64,000 nt of DNA, from the NCBI GenBank assembly GCA_960531495.1, contig OY482848.1, positions 30,881,177 to 30,945,176 of the forward strand, read 5' to 3'. How positions within the stretch are numbered: the first letter of the stretch is position 1; every line of letters begins with the position of its first letter. This document shows positions 11,640-23,100 of this stretch, one piece after another. The notes beneath the pieces are model-generated. The model was not told the DNA's origin and did no database searches. It saw nothing but the letters and a program-made list of their open reading frames with translations. The translations under genes were made by a program, and so were the position numbers. The stretch comes from Zeus faber (taxonomy: Eukaryota; Chordata; Actinopteri; Zeiformes; Zeidae).

Positions 11640-11835
11640 TGGGTAAGTTGGAACAAGCCCGGAGCAGATGCAAAGCATGTCATGATAAGGGCTCTTCTAC
11701 TGTGTGTGGCGGAATGGGGGGTTTACCTGTTGCTCATTGATTGCTCTAACAAGGGAGAGGCGTACAGCCACACAGATTCCGGGCCCAATTACCTATACAA
11801 AGGCCAGGTGTGGTAGGTTAAACCACACCACCCCC
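11640..11835 (+). repeat. Family A, 3' half of the split copy
   Basis: It begins with the duplicated TGGG and continues the family A order: aacaagcccggagcagatg, catgtcatgataagggctct, tttacctgttgctcattga, and an end block gccaggtgtgg followed by aaaccacacc. Joined with 4548-4624 it gives one ordinary family A copy. Confidence 0.8.
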
Positions 11836-11920
11836 ACACCACAAGGATACAGAACATGAAGTTTCCTTCACATCTACAGAGCAAGAATTACCGATGTAAC
11901 AATATTTAAACATTTAAACA

Positions 11921-12150
11921 TACAGGTACTGTTCAGACTCACGACCAGCTCTCCGACCAGTTGTTATTATACGCTGCGTACAATACCATGGTGTGTGCTC
12001 TGCGGGTGCGGTGTCTCAGCGTCAAGCTTCTCATCACACATCACCGTTCTCAGTCTCGTTCCTGCAGTTGGTCAGTATTTACTACACAAGCGTTCGCAAC
12101 CCGTTGTCAGTGCTGACCTCACCAGGGGTCCTCACTGAGCCACACACATA
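11921..12150 (-). mobile_element. MITE family C (caggtactcc ends), inverted decayed copy
   Basis: The segment acgaccagctctccgaccag followed by the block ctcagtctcg is the reverse complement of blocks in the clean copy at 24292-24526. It starts with caggtact (11921), a shortened terminal repeat. The other end is not clear. Confidence 0.6.
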
Positions 12151-12159
12151 GGCTCCACT

Positions 12160-12596
12160 ACCTTACTGTACTGTATGTAGCATACTGTACCGCATACTGT
12201 GTCACTGTTCTGGGTTGTTCGGTGTTACCGTATTGCTGCGCTGTACTGTTGTATACTGTGCTGTATTATCCCACAAACACTACCTCACTTTATTCACATG
12301 CCACTTCAATGCACATATCTGTATATACATAATTGCCTATCCCATATACGTAAGCCTATTCCCTTTATCTATTCCATTTAATTTAATTTTATTTTATTCT
12401 CTATATTTTTACTTTATTCTATAAGTATTCGACTTACTGTATTACGTTTTAGGAATCAGTTAGTTGGTCTAGTAGAAAGAAATTTTCCTCTGACATATTG
12501 TGTGTAATCACCAGGAGCGTTGCATTACATTTCACTGCATATATGTATGAAAGTATGTATATGTATGTGACGAATAAACCTCTTGAATCTTGAATC
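12160..12596 (+). repeat. LINE-like 3' tail
   Basis: The end reads gtgacgaataaacctcttga and then repeats atcttgaatc. The block cattacatttcactgcatatatg precedes it. The same tail occurs at 16530-16585 and, inverted, at 45620-45715 and 46458-46545. Such TTGAATC-repeat tails are typical of L2-like fish LINEs. No reverse transcriptase remains. Confidence 0.55.
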
Positions 12597-12599
12597 GCC

Positions 12600-13690
12600 A
12601 CGCCCCCTTACTGTGAAATAATGCGGGTCTTCCCTTATCGACCAATGTGCCGACCACCGACATGCCGATCACCCACTTGATGGCCAGACACTCCTTCTCT
12701 GCGGTGCTGCACTTCGTCTCCCTCTCGGAGAGCTTCCTGCTGATGTACAGCACTGGCCGGTCGACGCCCTCCACCTGCTGGAACAACACTGCCCCCAGCC
12801 CTCTGTCCAACGCATCAGTTTGCAGGCAGAAAGAGAGAGAATTTTTTGGTTTAAATAGCACTGGCTTCTCACAGAGACCTAATTTTACCTTCTCAAACGC
12901 CTGCTGGCACTTCTCCGTCCACTCGACCGGATCGGACCCACCCTTTCGAGTTAAATCAAACAAAGGGCTGGTCAGGTCTAAAAAGTCAGCCACAAACCTC
13001 CTGTAGTACCCAGCCAGCCCCAAGAACTGCTTCCCCTCTTTTGTTGTCTTGGGTCTCAGACTGCGACCACAGCAGTTTTATCTATCTAGGATCGCACCAG
13101 TCTTCCACCCAAGTGGTACCCCAGATACTGTACCTCCCTCCGTCCAACCATACACTTCTTTGGGTTGGCCATGAGCCCCATCTACCTCAGAGACTCAGAG
13201 ACTCTAATGCCCCCATATGCTGCATGTGCTGCCCCAACTGAGGCTGAGGCCCCAAACAACCCAAACGGAAGTGTGACAAATTGATACAACCTGTATGGAG
13301 TGGAGAAAACTGACTTTTCCCTGAACTGTGGAGACAAGGAGATCTGCCAGTAGCCCTTAAATCCAGTGTCCTGAAAAATGTACTCGTGCCTGGTCCAGTA
13401 GCTTGCCGACCCAGGGCATTGGGTATGTGTCACATTTTGACAGAGCGTTCACCTTTTGGTAGTCTACACAGAACTGGACCGACCTATTGGGCTTACCTAC
13501 CAGCATGATGGGGCTACACCAGTCACTTGTAGACTGAGATCATGGCCATGTCCAGCATGGTCTCTAACCTTGCCTGCACGATTTTGCTTTTGTGCTCGGT
13601 CAGCTCATACATCGGGAGCGTACTTTTACCCCTGGGGTCGTCTCCATGTTGTGTTGTGTGAGCAACGTGCAGCCTGGCATGGGGGAGAGG
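12600..13690 (-). pseudogene. Gypsy reverse transcriptase and RNase H remnant
   Basis: RT pieces include KGYWQI and YQFVTLPFGLFG (frame 13433-13182). The next conserved block with the YxDD catalytic motif is missing: the reading jumps to sequence normally found after it. RNase H follows in 13023-12532 with the segments GLAGYYRRF, LQTDALDRGLGAVL and CLAIKW. The 3' end runs into a LINE-like tail at 12596. Confidence 0.82.
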
Positions 13691-13693
13691 ACA

Positions 13694-14620
13694 TCAGAGA
13701 AGCGTAGCTCTAACATGGCCATGTCTGCACCCTGGCCAGGCGAGAGATGCTTTACTACACAGGGCTGGACTGGGATCGGTCGCTTTTGGAACCTCCGGCA
13801 CCAACTCATCCCCCGCGATCACAGTCGTGGCCAGAGTCACGGACATCTTCTCCTGCCACTCATTTAGGAGGTTAGGGTGGTAAATCTGAGTTGCTACACC
13901 CCTGTCTGACCACTCAACCTCATAATTGACAACCCCAACCAACCATCAACAAACTCCAACCATTTATCCCAACTACGCTATTGTCATGCACAAACTTACG
14001 AACCATGTACTTCAGCATCTTATTGAACTGCTCCACCAGGTCTTTCAGTCTGTACACGCTGGTCGGAATTGAGTGGACGCCCAATAGATTGTAAAGTGTA
14101 GGTGACATAAAGGAAATGCCCTAGTCAGTCAGGATTTTCTTTGCAATCCCGACTCGAGATATGACCTGAAACAGTGCCTGCGCCACACTTTTGGCTGTAA
14201 TACTAGGCAATGGCACCGACTTGGGGTTGTATAATCCACCAGGACCAACACAAAGCAATACCTGAGAGCACTGTGGTCTAATGGCCCGATGAGATCCATA
14301 GCGAGTCTTTCGAACAGCGCCTCCACTACGGACTTCAACAGTGTGGTTGGTGTAGCTGGGGGGTTGACTAATTGCCACTCGGGACACGCAGCGCACCACT
14401 TACGCACATCTGCCCAAATACCCGGCCAATAGAGGTGGGCCATTATCCGCTGCAGTGGTACAATGGTGAGCTGCCTGGAAAAGCTTTCCCAGCGGCTTTT
14501 CGGAACCAACAACTGAGTCATTTCCTCTCCTGACTGAGTGTTACAGTTCACTGGATAACCAGAGAACCTGTCCCTAATCACAGAGAAATACATGTGAGTG
14601 AGCGCAGTGTACGGGCGCAT
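13694..14620 (-). pseudogene. Gypsy integrase remnant
   Basis: The zinc-binding region (HLYWPGIWADVRKWCAAC) is followed by the catalytic core, spread over frames 14620-14129, 14399-14121 and 14108-13920, then by a C-terminal segment (VNYEVEWSDRG) in 13942-13694. Several frameshifts separate these. Its place between protease and RT is the notable feature. Confidence 0.8.
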
Positions 14621-14858
14621 TTAAACTGTCTGCTCAAAGGCCACATGTACGGTATCCTCCGACTGGTCTTGCGGAAAACCATTTGTGGAGGAGACCACTG
14701 GCACTGGGGAAGACCCAAGTGGGGACTCCTCTGCTCCTGAACTGGTAGCAACCACTGACTCCTTAGCATCACCGCACGCCACTCAACACTCACATTTCCC
14801 TACCGACGGTGAGCGCTTCCCAGGCCTCCCTCATTAAAGTGTTAAATCCTACCCAAAA

Positions 14859-15640
14859 TCAGGGGGTGCAACAACTGGGAGCTAACCGTAGCTTCATCTT
14901 ATGCTGTCCCCCCTTGTAACGAATTTCAAGCAGCACCAACAGATACATGTCAATATTCACACACACCGAATCTCCCCCTGTGACGCCTCCGCCAAAGCCC
15001 CTGGTCACTGGGCATTGCTGGACCTTCATCTGAGAACAGCCATAGCCCAGCAAAGCCCGATGTCTACCCCCTTGTACTCTTACTGGTACGTTGTAGGTCC
15101 CTTCCCAACCGGGGGTGGGGCTCGGTAGACCAGCAAACATGAACCACCTGTCCAATCTCCATCATGGGGCAGTCCTGCTGAACATGGTCGGGTGGCCCAC
15201 ACCACCAGCACCCCTGCCCAGGCATTTGAGCAGGTGTCTGTGGGCCCGTGGTGGCACTGCCCTGGGAGCTAACAGGGGACAGAGAGGGGACGGCAGCATC
15301 CAGTGAAACCACAGGTTGATCCCAGAGGAGCCCTGGCCGTTCCCCACCAGGCCATCGAGAGGTGCCAGGGTCCCGCTGAATCCCTTGTGGGTCCTGGGGG
15401 CGGACGTAGCAGACCCTCCTACATTCTCTTCGAGGGCGGCAGGATGGTCTGGGAACCTGGCAAAGCCCACATGGGTCCTGGTGCCAGACACAGGGCTGGT
15501 CCTCCTGCCGGCTCCTGGGAAGGGGTGGGCCAGCTGTCGGTTGCTGTTTGGATTAGCACCCCGTGGCCATTGCATTTAGGACGGAGACAGTCTGCAAGTG
15601 GAGTTCAACTTCTCAACCTGCAATGCCACTTTTTATTCAT
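14859..15640 (-). pseudogene. Gypsy gag C-terminus and protease remnant
   Basis: A zinc knuckle with the spacing C-x2-C-x4-H-x4-C (CWWCGPPDHVQQDC) is seen in the frame 15312-15064. Downstream the protease region VRVQGGRHRALL is followed by GYGCSQ, where an aspartic protease needs a D-[ST]-G triad. The catalytic aspartate appears mutated. The frame changes several times. Confidence 0.75.
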
Positions 15641-15841
15641 TCTTTAATCATCAAAAACTGCTGCAATAACTCTATCCTGTGGACGACCTATAGGATGACA
15701 AGAGCACAGCTTTTTGTTAAACAGAAACGCCACCAAACCCCCTCTTTGGAGAACCATCTTACCATGTTTTTGTATTCTAACAACTAATCACTACTCCAAG
15801 AGGTGGAGAATCACCACAGCGAGACAAATAAACACAGAACC

Positions 15842-15950
15842 AAACAACATATAAATGGAAAAACATAAACATAGAAACAAATATGTATATGGAAAAACAT
15901 AAACATAGAAACAAACAACATGTACATGGAAAAACATAAACATAGAAACG
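15842..15950. repeat. Tandem repeat, 34-37 bp unit, three copies
   Basis: The phrase ggaaaaacataaacatagaa recurs at 15857, 15891 and 15928. A related single unit is found near 16465-16510. Confidence 0.85.
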
Positions 15951-16157
15951 CCAGATGACAACATGTATTAACAAAACAGAGTTAATTAAGTCTAGGAAAA
16001 CTGGAAAAGAAGTTCGGCACGTGGCCTCTTCCTGTCATAGCTATGGCAGTAAATGAGGGAGAAAAGGAGAGGTATGTAATCAGGAGGGTGTTGAGGGTGT
16101 GTTCATAGCAGGGGCTGGTGATGTGTGTGTGCCTGTGATGAGTCAGCCTGTATGTAA

Positions 16158-16214
16158 GTTTGTGTGTGTGTGTGTGTGTATGTGTGTGTATGTGTGTGTG
16201 TGTGTGTGTGTGTG
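16158..16214. repeat. (GT)n microsatellite
   Basis: Interrupted GT array. Confidence 0.95.
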
Positions 16215-16519
16215 AGGTGTCCATTGGTGAGTGTACAGGACTTATCCCCGAGCTCCGCAGCTGCATAGACACACACGATTCTGGGTTCTATAATAATATA
16301 ATATGATTAATTGTCTGTGTTGTATTTAATATAGATTCAAATCCTCCTAAATTAAACTTACCTACAGCACTTTCCTCACAGAGCAGAAGTCCTGGCTATT
16401 AAAACTATAAGAAGATATTAAAACTTGGTAAATTTCTTGAGAGGGGGGCATTTGGCATCTCAATTAAACATAGAACCAAACAACATTTACACAGAAAACA
16501 TAAACATCATCAGAGTTTT

Positions 16520-16590
16520 TCCAGTTAATCCGTATGTATATGTATGTGACAAATAATCTCTTGAACTTGAACTTGAAGTTCAAGTCCAAG
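16520..16590 (+). repeat. LINE-like 3' tail fragment
   Basis: It contains tatgtatatgtatgtgacaa followed by ctcttgaacttgaacttgaa and then an inverted gttcaag. It resembles the tail at 12596. Confidence 0.5.
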
Positions 16591-16859
16591 CGTCCATTTC
16601 CCAAGGAACAGCGCCATTGAGAGCGCATCCTCCTTCATATTGGGTGTCGCCCGGCGCTGCTGATTTGCCTGAAGATGAAACTTGCTCAAAAGCCGAAAGT
16701 ACAGTGGACACCGCTCTCCGTACTCTTGATAGGGCCCAGGACCACCCCAGAACTGCTGAAAAAGTCCAGTTGGTGGCGGTAATGCACCTCTAAGCTGCTT
16801 TGCCAACCGCCAAAAATACACCAAAGAAAAATAAGAAACCAGGAAGCATGTGTAGCCCT

Positions 16860-16979
16860 GTATATACCGGAAGTGCGATGTGTTTGAACTTCCTGTCGGC
16901 GTAGACTGTAGTGCGGTGCTCCGCTGTCGCTGTCGCAGTCGCAGTCGCAGAATCGCCCCTCTCCGCATTTTCTACAAAA
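16860..16979 (+). promoter_or_regulatory. nans: nans proximal promoter and 5' UTR with ETS-type motifs
   Basis: ACCGGAAGTG at 16867-16876 is a strong ETS/GABP-type site, and ACTTCCTGT at 16888-16896 is a second one in reverse orientation. Such paired sites mark TATA-less housekeeping promoters. Downstream, cgctgt/cgcagt six-base units repeat at about 16922-16953, then the start codon follows at 16980. The transcription start is inferred, not visible. Confidence 0.6.
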
Positions 16980-17111
16980 ATGCCTTTAAAGTTCGAACTG
17001 TGTCCCGGCAGGATGGTCGGGGGCTCCCACCCCTGCTTCATCATCGCCGAGATCGGACAAAACCACCAGGGAGACATCGAGATAGCGAAAAAGATGATTA
17101 AGATGGCAAAG
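16980..17111 (+). CDS. nans: nans exon 1 (residues 1-44)
   Basis: The exon begins at ATG in the context acaaaaATGCC and ends AAG|GTAACC in phase 0. It encodes the N-terminus and first barrel strand, including AEIGQNHQG. Confidence 0.95.
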
Positions 17112-20100
17112 GTAACCCCGCGCTCTCGCTCTTTAAAACCAATTCCTGCATTTCCCTCAGGATGAATGAATGTGTGGATAGCTAACCCAATATTTCAGAG
17201 TATCTTGATTTAGTTTGATCACTTAAGCATTACTGTAGTCTAGAGTAGCGGTTTTCAACATAGGGTCCGGGGATCCCCCCGGCGGACCTAAGGAGGTTCC
17301 CAGCAAAATGACGTCAGCAGCATGCGATAATAATGACTATTTTGGTCCTATTTTCGCTGTTGTCTCTCCAAATTGCCTATAGGCAGATATGGTATTTTAG
17401 TCAAAATCTCTCAAACTCTATAAACCGCAATCTGTAGCAATAAAAAGGATCTTCTCAGCTTAGGGTCCCAGCGATGACATCTTACCGAATGGGCTCCATG
17501 GCCTAACGCGTATCAAATTGCCTGTCCTTGATATGATAACGTTTGAGAATCACTGGTCTAGCATATCATTTCAGTTCGTCTGGGTTTAGTGTTGCAGCCA
17601 CAGGCCACCAAAACCTTAATAGTCTATTCATTTTCTGAGTTGAGGCAATGAGGATAAACCATTTTGGATTTTCTTTTTTTTTTTTTCTTCTTCTTTTTTT
17701 ATACCACAAGACCAGGGCAGGATACATCTCATCCTTAGAAATGGGGAAACTAAAGCGGGATGCACCTAAGCCAAGATTTGATACCACAATAACCTTGAGA
17801 ACAGTAACTGTAATCAGTAACATAATGTAACTTATTTACTTATAAACTTGTTTTTCAGAAGGGCAGTTGTGTACAATGGCAGAATGTGTGCAGATATTCT
17901 ACGATTAAGATTAATACTCTTGACAACAATGATGGAATAATTTCAGAAGATCGCTGCCTTGAACAGAATAGAGTACTTAAGGCATTTTTGCACCGAACAC
18001 TTCTGGGGACTCCTTGTGGGGAAATAGGAACTGGGGAGGTCCCCCAAGAACTAGATACCATCAAGGGCTTTTTTTTTTCTGGTTGTATTCGCACCGCACT
18101 GGAACTCTTGATGTGATGTCATCCAACAGGGTTTTCAGGGGGTGTTGCGTGTTGTGTTCACTTCACAACGTTCACTTGTATCACCTCATCAGTCCACTAA
18201 AATCTGTTTCTGAAAAATCTTGAAGCGAGAAATAAGCAATCAAGTTGTTGAATCTTCACTCATATTAGATCTACACGATGTAATGTAAAAGTTTGTTCCA
18301 ACTTTCGTAATGCAGGGGTGACTAGCTTCAGTGATTACAGGGCGCACATTATTTCATTCAATTATTGTAGGAAAATAAATTAAATAAATACATCTACAAT
18401 AAAATAATTACTTTAATCGTTTATTTTTTTTCATTTTTTTATTGGTTATTTCTTTATCATGGCTTAGTGTACGTGGGCTTGTCCACACCTAGAGTGACTG
18501 GACCGGGCGGATTGTCCTCGGTGCGCCGGGGCGAGGGACCGTGGACAATCACCACCCATGGACCAATCGCCGTGCATTTATATCACCTAAGGTTCCTGTT
18601 GTGCCGGTTAGTCCCTGCCCTGGATTAGGAGCAAAAAAAAAGGCCCTCAAAATGGGGTTCTAAGAATTATGAACATCCCTAGTTCCTGCAGTGCGGACAA
18701 TTCCTCCAAAAAGTTCGTAGAACTATGAAAATATTCCTGTGGTGCGAAAGCACCTAATGTATTTATGCAAAAAGCAGTAGGATGCTGGTTGTGTTTGGAA
18801 ATTGTGTTGGCGTTTAAATGCATGGAAAAATGATGTGCAGGGATGGATGTCCTGCTGAAATTTACAAGTGTGTTATAAGGCTGAACGATTCATCAACGTC
18901 AAACTGACAGAGCAATTTAACAGAACGAAATTTTTAAATGTCAAAGCCTAACGATATAATTTTTATTTTATTTTTGTTACACAATCCAACCAAAAGGGCT
19001 GTCCAGGTCCGGCTCTTTCTATAGACAAGATCGGCGGCGGTCTAGCGCACCATTCCATTTGGGAGGGGAGGCGCGGAGAGGGAGCGATTGAGGCATATTC
19101 TGCTCACTTCTCTCTCTCTCTCTCTCTCGGACCAAAACAAGTGCATATAGAACGAAACCGTGCGTAATGAGGACACTTTCTCCGTGCCCGCCCATTTTTT
19201 ATCCCTCCGCGCTTCCCCGGGTGAGACCCAGGGCTCCGGCCCGGGTCACAATTTGCTGTGCGGGGCGTGTGCTTCTGACAGAGCTGGGAACACCTGTAGA
19301 GTCCAGAGGGAGCCTCTTCCAGAATAATGTGTCCGTTTTTTTTTTAAATTTGTACTTTCTTTCTTTTTTTTATTTAATAAGCATAAAGCTGTCCCTGAGC
19401 ACATGGAGCGGTGCACCATGTATGTGTACGTATGTGTGCAACATTTTTATAAAAATAATACATTTCTGCTGAAACACTGCATTGTTTTGAATGTTAATTT
19501 TCAGATTCAAACAATTACAAGGCCTGAAGTTAAATCAATGAGTCAATATTCTGCTGTGATTGAAGGTTTTCCTTTTTACAATTCAATAGTTAAATTAAGA
19601 TGTGTTATTTATATCAATTCATGCATCAATTAATCTCATTTCATCATAAAATGGCATACAGGAAAGAGCAGTTTATATGTTGACTGTATCCATTTCTCTG
19701 TTGGTCATACTATATAATGATTTATTGCTTGTGTTTAATGAATAATAGAGAAGATAAGGAACTTTAAAATAATGGCAAACTAAATCCCAATACTGATCTA
19801 AAAAAAAAAAATCGCAATTCCATTTTTTTCCCAAATCATTCAGCCCTAGTTTGTAAGGCCCCAACCACCAGACGAGGTGGATAAACTCAAATATTGGCCC
19901 AGCTGTATGTCAACATTGATCATGAGCAATGGTTGGTAAATCCAGTTTTCCAAAAATGCTTAGTAAATGTTGAGCGAAATGTTTAGGGCAGCGTTGTTCT
20001 AGGAGTGTGGGCTGAGTTATAATATAAGTTAAATATGAAAGTGGGCTGGGTTTTAAAAATATGGAAGAATTCTTCCCTAACTTCTCACACACCACTAGAT

Positions 20101-23100
20101 TTTAGACCAACCCGTCCCCCCTACTCAAACGTGACTTTTCCAACAGGAGAGTGGAGCGGACTGCGCCAAGTTCCAGAAGAGTGAGTTGGCGTTCAAATTC
20201 AATAAGCGAGCCCTGGAGCGCCCGTACACCTCCCAGCACTCCTGGGGCAAGACCTACGGCGACCACAAGCGGCACCTGGAATTCAGCCATGAGCAGTACA
20301 GGGAGCTCCAAAAATACGCCCAGGAGGTTGGAATCTACTTCACGGCGTCGGGGATGGATGAGGTTAAAGGAATACATTTTGAATATGATCTTTTTTTGTG
20401 TGTTGTTACTTAAGATTTTTTAGTAATTATGGTTGCCTCCCATCAGATGGCTGTGGAGTTCCTTCATGAGCTTGACGTGCCTTTTTTCAAAGTGGGCTCG
20501 GGAGACACAAACAACTTCCCCTATCTGGAGAAAACGGCCAAGAAAGGTGAGATGCTGATCGCGTGTCAGACTACGTGCAAAGGTTTTTCTGGGGTGTCGG
20601 GGACGTTTTGCTGAAAGCCCTTGAAGTAAAAACGCGTCTGGATTGATTATAATAATGATGATGTTGTCCTCGATGTCCGCTTGGTTCTGTGTCATTTATT
20701 TGATCATACCACATTTTGATAAATGTATTAAATCCTCCTACTCTAAAGCTATGTTCACATATGTGGTGACAAAAACGCATGCTGACCCTAGGCTGTAGCT
20801 GCCTCGTTTCCCTCCAACCTGCCCTCATTTGCACATCCTACCCCCATTGCTTAGTTTCTCATGGGAGCACGCATAGCAATGGCGGATTGTTTGAATAAAC
20901 AATCTCTTATTTCTCCTAAACAGTCTAAAACAAAATCAAAGTTTCTGACAAAAACATTTTGGCGAGAATTTGGTCCCTCAGAAGCTGAATAACGTGATTA
21001 ATTTATCATCTAGAACGGCCAGTTTAAAAGTTTTTTAACGATAGAGTTGGGTTTTACCTACTCACTCCCAAGTCAGTCAAAAATATATTACGTGTACGTG
21101 TCCTCACACATGGAGTTCGCTTGCAGAAACAGAGCAATGGGTCTCGATCGTGTCTGTTTTATTTTAGTCCCAAAATGTCTCTGAGGGCTTTCACATGCAG
21201 TGTTTAGTGCGTTTGAATGGAACCATGTTGTTGGGAACTTTCAACAATGAGTGATTTCCTTCATCAGAGACACTGTGAGGCAGGACTCCGTGGACATTTA
21301 TTTGAGGACAGGTAGAAAGCAGGCAGGAAGCTACCTTCTAATTTTTAGGATAACGTAATAACACGCAACAAGTATATTGGCTCTCATAGCGATCTCTCTG
21401 TCATACGCATTCTCCTCCAGCCATATGCAGACAGGGCTCCCACATTACCCACAATGCAATGTCACAATGCGACAGGCCCCATCACCACCGGATCTGTCCT
21501 GGGATTGTTTTTAAAAAGACAGACAAAAACAGACATTAGTTATTTTCAATTGCCATGTTATGTTCTAATGCCATTCATATTTATGTAATTTGTTTAGTTG
21601 TTTTCTCCCAGATATTTTTTATTTTAAGAGATGCCTTAGAGTGCCTCATATTGCACTCTAATTGAACAAATGATTATTTTATATATTTGAAGATTTTATT
21701 TCAATGGACATCTTAAATTTATGCTTTCGCTTAAGACCATGGGCAAAAGTTCCTTGCTTTAGGTCTTTTACAGAATAACTGGAAAGCAAAGTTATATTTG
21801 TCTTTGTTTTTTTGCTGATCTGAAAAATGATCCAATCTGTGACTCAAGACTGATAAGATCCGGTCCATGGGTTTTGTGATCCGTTGCACCCCTAGAAGCC
21901 GCGCTGCCGTCTGCAGTCGCGGCTTAACCACGCCCCTTTGTCCGCCACATTGGTATACTGGTCCGGTGTTTGGCTTCATATCAAACTGGCTTGAAAAATT
22001 TTCCATCGGCCAAACCCTAGTTCACACTTGCCTGTGGCGCAAACAGGTTATTTTAGCCAGACGGAAGTAACTCCCTAATGTTGTTAACAAACCTTTGCAT
22101 GAGTATGACTAAGTCTATCCAGAAACCAACTCATATGAATCCCTTTCCATTTACATTTCTATTTACTTCACTACATTATATTTGTGAATTAGTCACTGAT
22201 TTTCGACCTATTGGGATGTCCGATGGGCCGATTGAGTGGGCTTGCCTTAAAGTGATGACCTTGGCCAAGGTGTAGCATTCTTTACAAGTCAATTCCCTTT
22301 GGTGTGTGTATGTTTCAGGTCGTCCCATGGTGGTGTCCAGTGGGATGCAGTCCATGGAGACGATGCGTCGTGTTTACCAGACGGTCAAGGAGCACAACTC
22401 CAACTTCTGCATCCTGCAGTGTACCAGCGCCTACCCACTGGAAGCCCAGGATGTCAACCTGCGAGTTATTACGGTGAGAAAAAACACCTTCACTAACATC
22501 TAACCAACATTCTTCCCCAGTATTCATATTTAGCCATGGCGTTGTTGAATCTGTAAGAGAAGCTATTTTTTCTTGCCCATGGACATTTATATTACCCTCG
22601 AAACACCGGACATTTTACAACAGCGGAGTGTCCCAGTTAAGCACGGGCGCAAATTACACATGGACATTTTGCATGGAGGGAGACAGGTCCTGATCCTGAC
22701 CCAATCCAAGGTCTAGAGCCTTCTTTCTCACCTCTCCTCCCCGCCCGTGGTAAGTCAATTGTGACTCCGCAGAATGTGCGACTCTGCTGCACGCGCAAGA
22801 AGCTTTCACTTTCAGTTTTGAAGCGTCTGACTAAGTTTTAATAACATGCTTAGTATTTTACAGATTAGAGGATTTTTTTTATCTGATGAGCATCGGCGCT
22901 GATTCGTGAAAATTTACTAAATGGGTTTTATTTCTATTAAAAAAACTCAACTCAGTAGTTTTTTTTGCGAGCTGTCTGTTTCAGAAAACAGGTCATAAAA
23001 TGAGCTGTTCAGCTTTGCTCCCCTGTCACGCGTCACCAGGGGTATTATACTAAATAGAACCACCCCCCCATCTGAGTAACTCCCACAGCTGGAGTGCCAC

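Larger units (their letters stand above)
12597..15645 (-). mobile_element. Ty3/Gypsy retrotransposon remnant, Gmr1-like domain order
   Basis: Read on the minus strand from about 15640 to 12600, the domains are in this order: gag with a CCHC zinc knuckle (about 15.2 kb), protease (about 15.1 kb), integrase (14.6-13.7 kb), reverse transcriptase (13.8-13.2 kb) and RNase H (13.0-12.6 kb). Integrase before reverse transcriptase is the hallmark of the Gmr1 clade of Ty3/Gypsy elements, first described in Atlantic cod. No LTR pair is recognised, and frameshifts and stops are frequent. The RT active-site segment is deleted, so the copy is inert. Confidence 0.85.
17112..20146 (+). other. nans: nans intron 1 with three transposon insertions
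   Basis: 3.0 kb. It carries an hAT-type MITE (17246-17555), a Harbinger-like element (17981-18754) and a third element (18879-19845) with a GC-rich core. No coding segment is seen. Confidence 0.85.

Noticed and set aside
15842..15950. CRISPR-like array of short repeats
   Set aside because: The units are directly adjacent without unique spacers of constant length, and the genome is eukaryotic.
19167..19472. Cryptic exon or alternative nans first exon in the GC-rich core
   Set aside because: An ATG frame exists, but no donor in phase with exon 2 is evident, and the stretch lies within a transposon.
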